Assembly: GCA_005880315.1 (NCBI GenBank)
Contig: VBHB01000078.1
Span: 1 to 64,000 of the forward strand
Origin: Chloroflexota bacterium
GTDB taxonomy: Bacteria; Chloroflexota; Dormibacteria; Dormibacterales; Dormibacteraceae
Length of the DNA stretch: 64,000 nucleotides
Reading direction: 5' to 3'
Position numbers and translations under genes: made by a program. The notes below the pieces were generated by a model. That model was not told where the DNA came from, did no database searches, and saw only the letters and a program-made list of their open reading frames with translations. This document shows positions 33,438 through 42,286 of the stretch, piece by piece (the first letter of the stretch is position 1; every line of letters starts with the position of its first letter).

Positions 33438-34883
33438 ATGACCGAGCGAGCTAGCGACCTTCTCGGCGAGCTCGCGGACCGGCTCTCCGCCGACTCCCGG
33501 GACAGCGGCCAGGTGGTGGCGGAATCGGTCAGGACGCTCGAGCCGGAGCTGCTCCGAATGCAGAGAGAAGGCGGGTCGATCGACGACCTGGTGCGGACCT
33601 CCGTGGGCTTCCTGGAGATCCTGTTCCGCTCCCTCCGCGCCGACGCGCGCGTGCCCTGGCAGCACTACTACAACCTGGCCAGGGTGGCCTCCAGCCGGTA
33701 CGCGGAAAAAGGCATCCCGCTCGAGTCGGTCATGGAGGGCCTGGCGGTCTTCCGCCGCTCGGTCATGGCCCGGGTCACGGAGGAGTTGGCGGGTCGCGAA
33801 TACGCAGACGAGGCGCTGCTCCTCGCCCAGAGCCGGCTGGGCGACGTGGTCGAGCACCTGAACTCGAGCTTCATCCGTGGCTACCTCGACTACACCGAAC
33901 AGCGGTTTACCGCCCGCCAGAGGGAGCTCAACGGGCTGTACCAAATCGCCAGTGCCCTAGGGCGCTCCCTCGACGTGACAGAGATCGCCGAAGTAGGCCT
34001 TCGAGAGACGCTCAAGGTCTTGAGCCTCCAGGCCGGAGCTGTGTGGACCCGCGAGGGCGCGAGGCTGATACTGGCGAAAACGGTAGGCCTACAGCCCGGC
34101 GAGGAAGAAGAGTTCGAGTCTGGACGGGCGGGAGGGCGGGTGCGCGTGGTCGAGATCGCGTCCGGCCCGGCCGAGTCGCGAGTCGACCGCATCGCCGGCG
34201 AATGGAGCGCGATCCGCGCCGAGCTGCGGACCAAAGGCGTGCTCCTGGGCGCCATGACGGTGGCGACCCGCCTGCCGCGAACGTTCGAGCCCAGCGACCT
34301 GGCGTTCGTGGCCGCCGTCGCCGACCAGATCGCTGTCGCCCTCGACCGCGCCCGCCAGCACACGCGGGAGGCGCGCACCGATTACCTAACCGGTCTTGCC
34401 AACCGGCCCGAGTTCGAGCGCGCGATCGATCGAGCGGTCGCCGCCTCTGAGCGCCACAAGCGGCGTCTGGCGCTGATGATGATCGACCTCGACAACCTGA
34501 AGGAGATCAACGACCAGCACGGCCATCACATCGGGGACGAAGCCATCAGGGTGCTGGCGCACGAGCTCCAGCGCGCCGTACGTGCAACTGACACCTGCGG
34601 CCGGCTGGGTGGAGACGAGTTCGGGGTGGCGATGCCAGACGCCGACGAGCGCCACGCCAACGAGGTGGGCGGCCGCGTCCGAGCGGCGCTCGAAGAGCTC
34701 AACCGCGCCGGAAAGGCGCCGGTGCCCGTGGAGTTCAGCATCGGGGTCGTTGCATGGCGGCCGGGGATGGATTGGCAGGCCATGTACCAGCTGGCCGACA
34801 AGGCTCTCTATGTGGACAAGCGGCGCCGCCACGCACATCGGAAGAAAATTGGCGCCGGCCGCGCGCAGGGCGTCCCTGGCTAG
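33438..34883 (+). CDS. GAF-GGDEF diguanylate cyclase
   Basis: A 481-residue signalling protein. Residues 1-160 are an all-helical RsbRD-like input domain. Residues 170-310 are a GAF domain. Residues 315-465 form a GGDEF domain with RLGGDEFGV intact, DYLTGLANR before it and MIDLDNLKEINDQHGH for metal binding, so it should make cyclic di-GMP. No membrane segment is seen, so it acts in the cytosol. No RxxD inhibitory site was clearly seen. The 3-methyladenine glycosylase gene overlaps its end. Confidence 0.87.
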   Translation: MTERASDLLGELADRLSADSRDSGQVVAESVRTLEPELLRMQREGGSIDDLVRTSVGFLEILFRSLRADARVPWQHYYNLARVASSRYAEKGIPLESVMEGLAVFRRSVMARVTEELAGREYADEALLLAQSRLGDVVEHLNSSFIRGYLDYTEQRFTARQRELNGLYQIASALGRSLDVTEIAEVGLRETLKVLSLQAGAVWTREGARLILAKTVGLQPGEEEEFESGRAGGRVRVVEIASGPAESRVDRIAGEWSAIRAELRTKGVLLGAMTVATRLPRTFEPSDLAFVAAVADQIAVALDRARQHTREARTDYLTGLANRPEFERAIDRAVAASERHKRRLALMMIDLDNLKEINDQHGHHIGDEAIRVLAHELQRAVRATDTCGRLGGDEFGVAMPDADERHANEVGGRVRAALEELNRAGKAPVPVEFSIGVVAWRPGMDWQAMYQLADKALYVDKRRRHAHRKKIGAGRAQGVPG

Positions 34884-35499
34884 ACCGGCCGCGCAGGTCG
34901 AGGGCTCCGCAGAGGGCGCCCTGGTCGACCCCGAGTTCTTCGACCGGGACACCGTCACGGTAGCCCGCGACGTCCTGGGCAAGCTGCTCGTGCGCGAAGT
35001 CGAGGGCGTGCGGATGTGGGGTCGGCTGGTCGAGGTTGAGGCCTACCTCGGACCTGACGACCTGGCCGCTCACTCACGTGGCGGGCGGCGAACGCCTCGC
35101 ACGGAGGTGATGTTCGGCGCGCCTGGGCATGCCTACGTCTACTTCACCTACGGCATGCACTGGTGTTTGAACTTCGTCACGCGCGAGGTGGGCGTTCCGC
35201 AGGCGGTACTGGTCCGCGCGCTGGAGCCTGGGCCTGGCGTTGGACGATGCGGTGGTCCGGGCTTGGTGACGCGCGCGTTGAGCATCGACCGCGCCCTGAA
35301 CGGCATCACCCTGCAGCCGCCCGACCTGTATGTCATAGATGACGGTGCGCCCAAGCGGCGGATCTTTGTCACACCGAGGGTCGGCGTCCAGGGCACCGGT
35401 CGCTGGGAGAAGCGGCTCCTACGCTTCTGTTACGACTCCCCCGCCCTATCGAGGCCGATCCCTAGAGCTTTACGGCCAGCTGCCAGGCCTCGGGTCTAG
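34849..35499 (+). CDS. 3-methyladenine DNA glycosylase (AAG/MPG family)
   Basis: This base-excision repair enzyme removes alkylated purines. The family core is intact: DPEFFDRDTVTVARDVLGKLL, the catalytic Glu in VEVEAYLGPDDLAAHS, and AYVYFTYGMHWCLNFV. The start is TTG 34849 (216 residues, overlapping the GGDEF gene) or CTG 34876; no ATG or GTG fits before the conserved DPEFF. The 3' end overlaps the convergent cupin gene by 30 nt. Confidence 0.87.
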   Translation: MAPAARRASLARPAAQVEGSAEGALVDPEFFDRDTVTVARDVLGKLLVREVEGVRMWGRLVEVEAYLGPDDLAAHSRGGRRTPRTEVMFGAPGHAYVYFTYGMHWCLNFVTREVGVPQAVLVRALEPGPGVGRCGGPGLVTRALSIDRALNGITLQPPDLYVIDDGAPKRRIFVTPRVGVQGTGRWEKRLLRFCYDSPALSRPIPRALRPAARPRV

Positions 35500-35835
35500 C
35501 CGGGCCAGCTTCTCCCAGTCGGCGCGCACCGGTGCGAAAACGTCGACCGCCGTGGCGCCGTCCGGACCTGCTTCCGCATCGTGCGGCACGTTGCTCGGGA
35601 TGGCGTAGGTGTCGCCTGCGCGGAGCACTCGCTTCTCGGATCCGATTCGCATCGTCAGCGAGCCTGCGATCACGAATCCAAGCTGTTCGTTGTCGTGGTG
35701 GTGCTCGGGCGAGACGGCGCCCGGCTCGAGGTCGATGACCGCCATCGTGATGCGCTCGCCATTGACCGCTCGCGCTGTGATGCCGTCTCGAAGCTGGTAT
35801 GGGCGAAGGCCGCTGACCGGCTCGAACGTCTTCAT
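35470..35835 (-). CDS. Small cupin-domain protein
   Basis: A 121-residue single-domain cupin. The metal-binding motif 1 is PEHHHDNEQLGFVIAG and motif 2 is PSNVPHDAEA, giving three His and one Glu. It starts inside the thiolase stop (ATGA) and is the second gene of that operon. Substrate and function are not known; such proteins may be small oxygenases or binding proteins. Confidence 0.8.
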   Translation of the reverse strand: MKTFEPVSGLRPYQLRDGITARAVNGERITMAVIDLEPGAVSPEHHHDNEQLGFVIAGSLTMRIGSEKRVLRAGDTYAIPSNVPHDAEAGPDGATAVDVFAPVRADWEKLARLDPRPGSWP

Positions 35836-36995
35836 TCGACGACGCGGTCGATGATCGTCGCCGTCCCGAGGCCGCCGCCGCAGCACATGGTCTCGAGCCC
35901 GTACCGGAGGTCGCGGCGCTCGAGCTCGTAGAGGAGGCGGTTCATGAGGATGGCGCCGGATGCCCCGAGCGGATGCCCGACTGCGATCGCCCCGCCGTTG
36001 ACGTTGGTCTTCTCCAGGTCAGCGCCGGTCTCTTTCTGCCACGCGAGCACGACAGAAGCAAACGCTTCGTTGACCTCGAAGAGGTCGATGCTCGTGAGGT
36101 CCAGGCCAGCGCGCCTGAGCACCGCGGCGGTGCCCGGGATGGGTCCCTCGAGCATCAGCACTGGGTCGGTGCCGACCACAGCCTGGGCGCGGATGCGAGC
36201 CCGCGGCCGCAGCCCGAGCTGCTTAGCCTTCTCCAGCGACATCAGCAGGACGGCGGCAGCGCCGTCCGAGATCTGGCTCGAGTTGCCCGCGGTGATGGAG
36301 TGATCCGGGTTGAACGCCGGCTGCAAGGACGCGGTCGCTTCATAGCTGGCGTTGGCGCGAATGCCTTCGTCCTTCGAGAAGAGCTGGGTGTGGCCGTTGC
36401 CCTCGACGGGAACGTCGACCGGCATTATCTGCGACGTGAAGTAACCCTTTTCGGTTGCCTCATGCGCCCGCTTGTGGCTCTCCACGCCGAACTCGTCCAT
36501 CGCGCGGCGCGAGATGCCGTACTTGCGGGCCATCAGCTCAGCCGAGATTCCCTGCGGCACGAGGTCGTGGAGCTCCATCAGCTCTGGCGGGAATGGAGTA
36601 CCTGGCGAAACTGCGCTCGACCCCATCGGCACGCGGCTCATCGATTCGACGCCGCCCGCGATGGTGATGTCGCAGACGCCTGACTGGATGAGGTTGGCGG
36701 CGAAATGAAGCGCCTGCTGGCTCGAGCCACACTGGCGGTCGACGGTGGTGGCGGGGGTGGTGACCGGGAAGCCTGCGGTGAGCCATGCGTTGCGAGCGAC
36801 GTTCAGCGACTGTTCGCCGACCTGACTCACGCAACCGAAGACGACGTCCTCAACCTGGCTTGGATCGATGCCCGCGCGCTCCACGATCTCTTTCAGGACC
36901 AGCGAGCCTAGCACGACTGGATGGATGTCCTTGAGCTTTCCGTTGCGACGTCCAATCGGCGTGCGCACAGCCTCGACGATCACTGCTTCTCGCAT
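35832..36995 (-). CDS. Acetyl-CoA C-acyltransferase (thiolase)
   Basis: A 387-residue thiolase. The nucleophile Cys is in TVDRQCGSSQQAL, with NEAFAS, GHPLGASGA and the second catalytic Cys in ETMCCGGGLG. It either condenses two acetyl-CoA or cleaves 3-ketoacyl-CoA. No other beta-oxidation or polyhydroxybutyrate gene is adjacent, so the direction is not clear. The ATG at 36995 has GGAG 9 nt upstream. A TTGACA box at 37071-37066 on the minus strand, 17 nt from TTAGTG, is a possible promoter. Confidence 0.87.
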   Translation of the reverse strand: MREAVIVEAVRTPIGRRNGKLKDIHPVVLGSLVLKEIVERAGIDPSQVEDVVFGCVSQVGEQSLNVARNAWLTAGFPVTTPATTVDRQCGSSQQALHFAANLIQSGVCDITIAGGVESMSRVPMGSSAVSPGTPFPPELMELHDLVPQGISAELMARKYGISRRAMDEFGVESHKRAHEATEKGYFTSQIMPVDVPVEGNGHTQLFSKDEGIRANASYEATASLQPAFNPDHSITAGNSSQISDGAAAVLLMSLEKAKQLGLRPRARIRAQAVVGTDPVLMLEGPIPGTAAVLRRAGLDLTSIDLFEVNEAFASVVLAWQKETGADLEKTNVNGGAIAVGHPLGASGAILMNRLLYELERRDLRYGLETMCCGGGLGTATIIDRVVE

Positions 36996-37065
36996 GGTCA
37001 ACGTCTCCTTACGGCCTTGGTGTGCCGATTCTACGACCGCCTCACTAACGTCTCGTCGGATGTGG

Positions 37066-37071
37066 TGTCAA
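37066..37071 (-). promoter_or_regulatory. Promoter -35 box of the thiolase operon
   Basis: On the minus strand TTGACA is a perfect sigma-70 -35 box. After a 17-nt spacer comes TTAGTG, a weak -10. The thiolase ATG lies about 40 nt downstream of it, with a normal ribosome binding site. Confidence 0.45.
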
Positions 37072-37139
37072 GCCCCCAAGCGGTTGCCTGGCTGTGAGAT
37101 GTTTTTATTTGTTGACGCGCTCTTAGGCCCCTGTTAACT

Positions 37140-37292
37140 TTCGCGACGCCCCAAGCGGCTGAGTACGGTAAACCTGAGGATACCGAACGTCGAGTAGGTG
37201 AAAGGTGCGGCGCAAGCCGTGGCTGGAAACCGAAAAACGCATAGGGGACTTCAGGGTAAACAGGAAGGTCTCTTGGGGCATCTCTTTTCCCC
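37140..37292 (+). ncRNA. Candidate structured non-coding RNA
   Basis: This stretch of the 318-nt gap between the thiolase start and the next gene has no plausible ORF but folds well. GCCCCAAG (37148-37155) and CTTGGGGC (37272-37279) can close the element with 8 perfect base pairs. Inside are CGGTA/TACCG (37166-37170, 37181-37185), CGGC-GCAA-GCCG with a GNRA-type tetraloop (37208-37219), and GACTTC/GAA-GTC (37247-37252, 37264-37270, one bulge). A-rich unpaired segments (GTGAAAGG, GGAAACCGAAAAACG) favour the plus strand, as does a TTGACG box at 37112. I do not recognise the family. Confidence 0.4.
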
Positions 37293-37313
37293 AGCGCATC
37301 CACAGCCCCTTTC

Positions 37314-37592
37314 TCAATTCGGAAAGCCCATCTTGCGTGCTTCTGCGCAAGCTTTGTCCACAGCCTCGACATCGAATCTTAGACGCGCTCGCATAAGCTC
37401 CTTGACGCCCTCTTTGAGCCGTGTCACGGGCATCGGGTCCTCGTAGTGCAGCCAGTGATAGGCGATGGGCTCCGACCAGGTCTTGCCCGCGGCCGCGTAC
37501 ATGCGCCGGTGGGCGTCGACGACGATCAGCTCGACCCTGCGCAGAAGGCTGGGATCTCCCGAAACGATCGCGGCGAAGTCCTGCAGCGCCAT
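37314..37592 (-). CDS. Small conserved-looking protein downstream of HPRT
   Basis: A 92-residue soluble protein starting at an ATG 5 nt after GGAG, 35 nt downstream of the HPRT stop on the same strand. It is mainly helical, with WSEPIAYHWLHYEDPMP in the middle. Not recognised. Its codon pattern and ribosome site suggest a real gene, probably in the HPRT transcript. Confidence 0.55.
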   Translation of the reverse strand: MALQDFAAIVSGDPSLLRRVELIVVDAHRRMYAAAGKTWSEPIAYHWLHYEDPMPVTRLKEGVKELMRARLRFDVEAVDKACAEARKMGFPN

Positions 37593-37627
37593 CCACTCCA
37601 GGAGGCCCTGAAGCCTGGCTCCCGCTC

Positions 37628-38644
37628 CTACTTGAGGTCCTCCACGACGGTGGGTCCGCCGGCGCCGGCATGCGCCCCGGCGGCGAGCTCGAACACGCTC
37701 GCCTTCAAGGCACATATGAAAGGAAGGTTCCGGTACAGCTCGCGGTAGTCGAGCCCGTAGCCGACCACGTAGTCGTTGGGAATCTGGAAGCCGACATATC
37801 GGACGGGCACCTTGACCAGGCGGCGGCCGGGACGGTCCAGCAGCGTGACCACCTCGATCGATTCCGCGCCGCGCTCACGCAGCTCCGACAGCACGTAGTC
37901 GAGGGTTAGGCCGGTGTTGACGATGTCCTCCACCAGCAAGACGTGCCGGCCCGCGATCGGGTAGTCGATGTCCCGTGCGATGCGGACGCGTTCCCGCGGC
38001 TGGGCGCCGGCGTATCGCCTGAGATCCAGGTAGTCGATGACGAACGGGACCTTGATCTGACGGGCGAGGTCGGCTAGGAAGAAGGTGACGCCCTTGAGGA
38101 CGCCGACCAGGACGATCGACTGCCCCCGGTAGTCGCGGGAGATCTTCCGCGCCAGCGCTCGCACGCGCGTCTCGAGCTCAACCGGAGATATGAGGATCTG
38201 GCCGATGTCCTCCTTGCGCAGGTGCTGGACTTCGAGCGATCCGTAGCCGGCCTTGGCGAGCAGCTGCTGGTAGTCCTTGCGGTACAGGAGCCTGACGTTG
38301 ACGTCGGGATAGATCTCGCGGAGCATCCGTAGCTTGCGGTTCTTGGGCGTCACCAGCGACTGCTTCATCGTGGTCAGCTCGATATACAGGTCGTGCTCGG
38401 GCAGATAGAAGTCGGGCGTGAACATCTCCGACACCTTCGTGCCATCCCAAGCGACGGGGAACGACACCGGCTCGTATACCCACCGAATTCGGTAGTAGTC
38501 GAGAAAGCGAGCGAATTCTTGCTCGGACGGATGAGCGAACTCGATCCTCGAGTGCGCCGGCCCGGATCGCCTGACGAGACGCGATCTTTGGCGGACTGGG
38601 CGGCGCCATTTCTGCGGAACGGAGAGATGGACGGACGACGCCAA
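37628..38644 (-). CDS. hpt: Hypoxanthine phosphoribosyltransferase with N-terminal PD-(D/E)XK-like domain
   Basis: Residues about 160-338 are a standard HPRT for purine salvage: LVGVLKGVTFFLADL, the PRPP loop in LLVEDIVNTGLTLDYVLSEL, and VGYGLDYRELYRNLPFI. Residues about 32-135 are an added domain that resembles a restriction-endonuclease fold (EFARFLDYY, then FTPDFYLPEHDLYIELTTMK, then VRLLYRKDYQQLL). The expected ExK is ELT here, so nuclease activity is doubtful. HPRT alone is normally about 180 residues. The start is a TTG 12 nt after TACAAT (38662-38657, minus strand). Confidence 0.85.
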   Translation of the reverse strand: MASSVHLSVPQKWRRPVRQRSRLVRRSGPAHSRIEFAHPSEQEFARFLDYYRIRWVYEPVSFPVAWDGTKVSEMFTPDFYLPEHDLYIELTTMKQSLVTPKNRKLRMLREIYPDVNVRLLYRKDYQQLLAKAGYGSLEVQHLRKEDIGQILISPVELETRVRALARKISRDYRGQSIVLVGVLKGVTFFLADLARQIKVPFVIDYLDLRRYAGAQPRERVRIARDIDYPIAGRHVLLVEDIVNTGLTLDYVLSELRERGAESIEVVTLLDRPGRRLVKVPVRYVGFQIPNDYVVGYGLDYRELYRNLPFICALKASVFELAAGAHAGAGGPTVVEDLK

Positions 38645-38689
38645 GGAAACGCCGAGATTGTACTCTCAGCCTAGGAGTTGCCACGGGCG

Positions 38690-39310
38690 ATGAGCACACC
38701 GGCGCAGAAGATGGTCGCCGAGCAGCTGCTGCCAAACGGCGTCACCGATCCCCGCGTGATCGAGGCTATGTCCCAGGTTCCGCGCGAGGAGTTCCTGTCG
38801 GGACGGCTCCGCCGGCATGCATACGAAAACCGCGCGCTCGCCATCGAATGCGGCCAGACGATCTCCCAACCGCTCGTGGTGGCGCTGATGACCCAGGCGC
38901 TCGCGCCGCGACCCGGGGACCGCGCGCTCGAGGTCGGCACAGGATCGGGCTACCAGGCCGCCGTGCTGAGCCGGCTCGTCAGTCACCTGGTCACGCTGGA
39001 GCTCGAGCCTGCGCTGGCGGAGCACGCGTCCGAGACGCTGCGGCGGCTGGGCTACTCGAACGTCGAGGTGGCCGTCGCGGACGGCGCCCAGGGCTGGCCC
39101 GCATATGCCCCGTACGACATCATCCTGGTCGCGGCCGCTTCACCTGAATTGCCGTTGGCGCTGATCGACCAGCTGTCGCCGCAAGGCCGCCTGGTCATTC
39201 CGCTGGGACGAGCTTCGGACGAGCACCAGGACCTCCGCCTTTACGAACGCCACGGCGACGACATGATGTCGCGGTCGCTGTTCCCGGTCCGGTTCGTCCC
39301 GCTACGGTGA
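38690..39310 (+). CDS. pcm: Protein-L-isoaspartate O-methyltransferase
   Basis: A 206-residue repair methyltransferase acting on isoaspartyl residues. SAM motif I is ALEVGTGSGYQAAVLS, and the Pcm-specific substrate loop is ECGQTISQPLVVALM. The C-terminal QGRLVIPLG is typical. I prefer the ATG at 38690 (GGGCG before it) to the TTG at 38678. It diverges from the HPRT gene with a gap of 45 nt and overlaps the convergent UPF0182 gene by 9 nt. Confidence 0.92.
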   Translation: MSTPAQKMVAEQLLPNGVTDPRVIEAMSQVPREEFLSGRLRRHAYENRALAIECGQTISQPLVVALMTQALAPRPGDRALEVGTGSGYQAAVLSRLVSHLVTLELEPALAEHASETLRRLGYSNVEVAVADGAQGWPAYAPYDIILVAAASPELPLALIDQLSPQGRLVIPLGRASDEHQDLRLYERHGDDMMSRSLFPVRFVPLR

Positions 39311-42145
39311 GGGCGAAGGGGAGGCGCGAGACGGTGGAGTCGGCGACGGCGAGGCGGTCCCGGCCGACGGCGCCGTCCCGGTGATCTTCTGCAGCTGCTG
39401 CAGGATCTTGCCGACCTGGTCCATCTCCGCGGCGAAGCCCGCGAAGTTGCCGCTTTTCAAGTCAATGTAGGCGGCGTTGTAGTGATCGTTGGCCTGGGCA
39501 ACCAGGTCTTCGATCTGCTTCACCTGGGCCGCGGTGAGCGTCGCCGGCGGTGGCGTGGTGTTCGTCGGCGGGCTCGCGGTCCCGACGAGCTGATCGATAG
39601 CCTGCTGCAGAGTGTCGGCGTAGGCGACGTTGTCCTGGTCGGCGAGGATCACCTTCTTCAGCTCGGGCAGGCTCGACCCGGATGTGGCTTTGAGGTAGAT
39701 CGGCTCGAAGTACAGGAACGAGTCGCCGACCGGCACCACCAGGAGGTTGCCTTGCTGCACCTGTGACCCGGTGCCATGGAAGAGCGTGAAGTCTCGTGAG
39801 ATCACCGGGTCCTGGTTGATGCGGTTGGCCACCTGCTGCGGGCCGAAAATCACCTTGTCTTTGGGGAGGACGAAAGACACGTACTCGCCGTAATGGGACC
39901 CGTCGTTGCGAGCCGCCATCCACGACGTCAGGTTGTTCTTGTTGTGAGGGGTGAACGGCATGATGAGCAGATACTCCGGTGTCTGCTCGCCAGGGAGCCG
40001 GAAGAGCACGTAGTAGGGCGACACCGCGGTGGGCGGATTGCCCGGGGCTGCCGGCGCCGTCGGGATGTCCCATACGTCTTCGCGGGCGAAGAAGACCTTG
40101 GGGTCGGTGATGTGGTACGTCGCGTAGATCTGGATCTGGGTGTTGAAGAGGTCGAGGGGCACGCGAATGTGCGCCCGCAGGCTCGCCGGCATCGCGTCCG
40201 ACGGCGTGAACAGGTGCGGGAAGGTGGCCTCGTAGGCCTGGATGATCGGATCCTTCGGGTCGAACACATAGAACACCGCTGTGCCTTCGTACGCGTCGAT
40301 GACGACCTTCACCGAGTTGCGGATGTAATTGATCTCGCTGTTGCCCTGGAACAGGACGGTCTGCGAGTAGGGATAAGTGCTTCCCGTCGTGTAGGCGTCG
40401 ACGATCCAGTAGAGATGGCCGTCGACGACGACGACATACGGGTCCGAGTCGTAGTTGAGGAAGGGAGCGATCTCGTTGACCCGGTCGATGATCTGGCGCC
40501 GGTAGAGCATCAACGTCTGGCTGGTGACCTGGCCTGAGACCAGCAGGTTGAAGTCTCCGAGCTTGAGCGACCACATCGCCCGATTCACCGTCGTCATCGG
40601 CACCCCGTGCGTGCCTTTGTAGTTGTTATAAACGTCGGGGTTGGATGGGTAGTCGAACTCCTTGTTGGTGTTCGGCGCCAGGACGTAGTCGGTAGTCGCT
40701 TCGCCGAAGTAGATCGCCGGCTGTGTCACCGCGATCTGGCCCGCGGGTGGAATGTCGCGGATCACGTAGTCAGGCAGGCCCTCGCCCACCACCGCGTTGA
40801 CGGGGCTGGCGGCCACGCCGTACCCGTGTGTGTACTGCAGGTGCCGGTTGACCCAGTTCTTGGCCGCGTCAGGCAACTTGTTGAAGTCGAACTCGCGCGC
40901 GCCGATCTCCAGCGAGGTGTACTGGTTGTTGACGTTATAGCGGTCGATATCGATTCGATTGAACGAGTAGTAGGTACGGATCGTCTGCTGCTGGTCGTAC
41001 GTGTCGATGAGCGGCGCGAAGTCCCAAAGCCGCAGGTTGTTGATGGTCACGCGGTCGTTCTGGACGTCGGCCAGGGTCAGCGGCTTGTCGCCCGTGAACT
41101 GGCTGACGCTCACATGGCTCAATCCGTAGGCCGCTCGCGTGCCGGCAATCTCCCGATCGATGTAGGGAAGCTCATATGTCTGCGCGTTCGGCGTGACGAA
41201 GGCGTACTGGACGACCGCGGGATAGATCCCTCCGATCAGCAGAAACGCCACCCAGACGAGCGCTGCGGTCACCCCCAGCCACAGCCGGCGCAGCCATACG
41301 TTGACGAGCAGGGCGCCGCCCAGCACGACCGCCAGCCCGGACTGGAACGTGATGATCGGCAGCCTCGCGTTGACGTCCGTGTACGCGGCGCCCCAAACCA
41401 CGTTGGTGTTGTGCTGATAGAGAAGGTCATACCGCCCAAGCCACATGAACGCTCCGAGAACGATCGCGAACATTGCCAGCAGGGCGGACAGGTGCCCGAT
41501 CGCGAGTGGGCTGAGGTTGAGGTCGAACGTGTCGCCACGCCACGCGTAAATGACGCCGACCAGCAGGGGGGTCAGGAATCCCAGGCCGAGCGCCCAGTTG
41601 ACCACCGAGTGCAAGAACGGCAGCGTCAACAGATAAAAGGAGATGTCCTGCCCGAGCACGGGGTCCGTGACGCCGGTCGGCTTCGCATGCTGGAACAGGG
41701 CCAGGCTCTGCCACTGCGTGCCCGCCCCGCCGGAGAGCACGAGCGCCACCAGGATTGACGCGCCCAGGGCGGCGCCGCCGATGCCGCTTCGGATGCTCGA
41801 GCGCCTGATCCCGACGGCGCGCAGGCTGGGGCCCGATCGCAACCGCAGCGCGATGAGGACGTTGGCCGCCAGGTAGATGAGCGCGAGAGCGAAGCTGGCC
41901 ACGAAGAGCGCGACCTGCATCGAGAGCCTGGTGGTGAAGACGTCCTTGAAGCCGAGCGCGTCGTACCACTGCATCTCGGTGAAGAACCAAACGACCGGGC
42001 TGGCGAAGAAGAAGATGAGGACCGCCAGGCCGAACAGCCCGGCGCCGACCCAGAAGCGCCGGGGCGGGCGAGGAAACCGAATCTCTCGGGGCTCGAACGG
42101 TCCGCCGCGCTCGAACGGATCAAACGGCCGGTACCGGCGGGTCAT
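39302..42145 (-). CDS. UPF0182 family membrane protein
   Basis: A 947-residue protein of the UPF0182 family, found in actinobacteria and related phyla, with no known function. The N-terminal third has about seven membrane segments after a basic, Pro-rich start (FPRPPRRFWVGAGLFGLAVL). The remaining ~600 residues form an extracytoplasmic domain (for example TRAAYGLSHVSVSQFTGDKP and DPYVVVVDGHLYWIVDAYT). It ends in a Thr/Pro/Ser-rich tail. The ATG at 42145 has GGAGG upstream; the track start at 42385 translates repeat sequence. Confidence 0.87.
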   Translation of the reverse strand: MTRRYRPFDPFERGGPFEPREIRFPRPPRRFWVGAGLFGLAVLIFFFASPVVWFFTEMQWYDALGFKDVFTTRLSMQVALFVASFALALIYLAANVLIALRLRSGPSLRAVGIRRSSIRSGIGGAALGASILVALVLSGGAGTQWQSLALFQHAKPTGVTDPVLGQDISFYLLTLPFLHSVVNWALGLGFLTPLLVGVIYAWRGDTFDLNLSPLAIGHLSALLAMFAIVLGAFMWLGRYDLLYQHNTNVVWGAAYTDVNARLPIITFQSGLAVVLGGALLVNVWLRRLWLGVTAALVWVAFLLIGGIYPAVVQYAFVTPNAQTYELPYIDREIAGTRAAYGLSHVSVSQFTGDKPLTLADVQNDRVTINNLRLWDFAPLIDTYDQQQTIRTYYSFNRIDIDRYNVNNQYTSLEIGAREFDFNKLPDAAKNWVNRHLQYTHGYGVAASPVNAVVGEGLPDYVIRDIPPAGQIAVTQPAIYFGEATTDYVLAPNTNKEFDYPSNPDVYNNYKGTHGVPMTTVNRAMWSLKLGDFNLLVSGQVTSQTLMLYRRQIIDRVNEIAPFLNYDSDPYVVVVDGHLYWIVDAYTTGSTYPYSQTVLFQGNSEINYIRNSVKVVIDAYEGTAVFYVFDPKDPIIQAYEATFPHLFTPSDAMPASLRAHIRVPLDLFNTQIQIYATYHITDPKVFFAREDVWDIPTAPAAPGNPPTAVSPYYVLFRLPGEQTPEYLLIMPFTPHNKNNLTSWMAARNDGSHYGEYVSFVLPKDKVIFGPQQVANRINQDPVISRDFTLFHGTGSQVQQGNLLVVPVGDSFLYFEPIYLKATSGSSLPELKKVILADQDNVAYADTLQQAIDQLVGTASPPTNTTPPPATLTAAQVKQIEDLVAQANDHYNAAYIDLKSGNFAGFAAEMDQVGKILQQLQKITGTAPSAGTASPSPTPPSRASPSPSP

Positions 42146-42173
42146 CTGCCTCCGAAGCTTAGACGGTTCCCTT

Positions 42174-42204
42174 ATGAGCGAAAACCTCGGCGGTTTTCGC
42201 TCAT
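42174..42204. repeat. Perfect 13-bp hairpin upstream of UPF0182
   Basis: atgagcgaaaacc-tcggc-ggttttcgctcat is a perfect inverted repeat, 28 nt before the UPF0182 start. Its left arm plus loop (atgagcgaaaacctcggcgg) recurs intact at 42348-42367. A second perfect hairpin, gtcggc-tgc-gccgac, follows at 42211-42225. It may be a terminator for the epimerase transcript or a leader structure for UPF0182. Confidence 0.6.
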
Positions 42205-42286
42205 CGCCCGGTCGGCTGCGCCGACGGGGCTGCTCACTTTCCCCGGGATCGGATTGATTGAAAGGGCTAGCGCACACACCGCGTCG

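Noticed and set aside
37140-37292. RNase P RNA
   Set aside because: Short strings such as ggtgaaaggtgcgg and gggtaaac look alike, but the conserved GAGGAAAGTCC block and the matching 3' core are missing and the element is too short.
37292-37362. DnaA-box-like sequences (catccaca, ttgtccaca) suggesting an origin
   Set aside because: Only two imperfect boxes, one inside a gene, with no dnaA, dnaN or AT-rich unwinding region.
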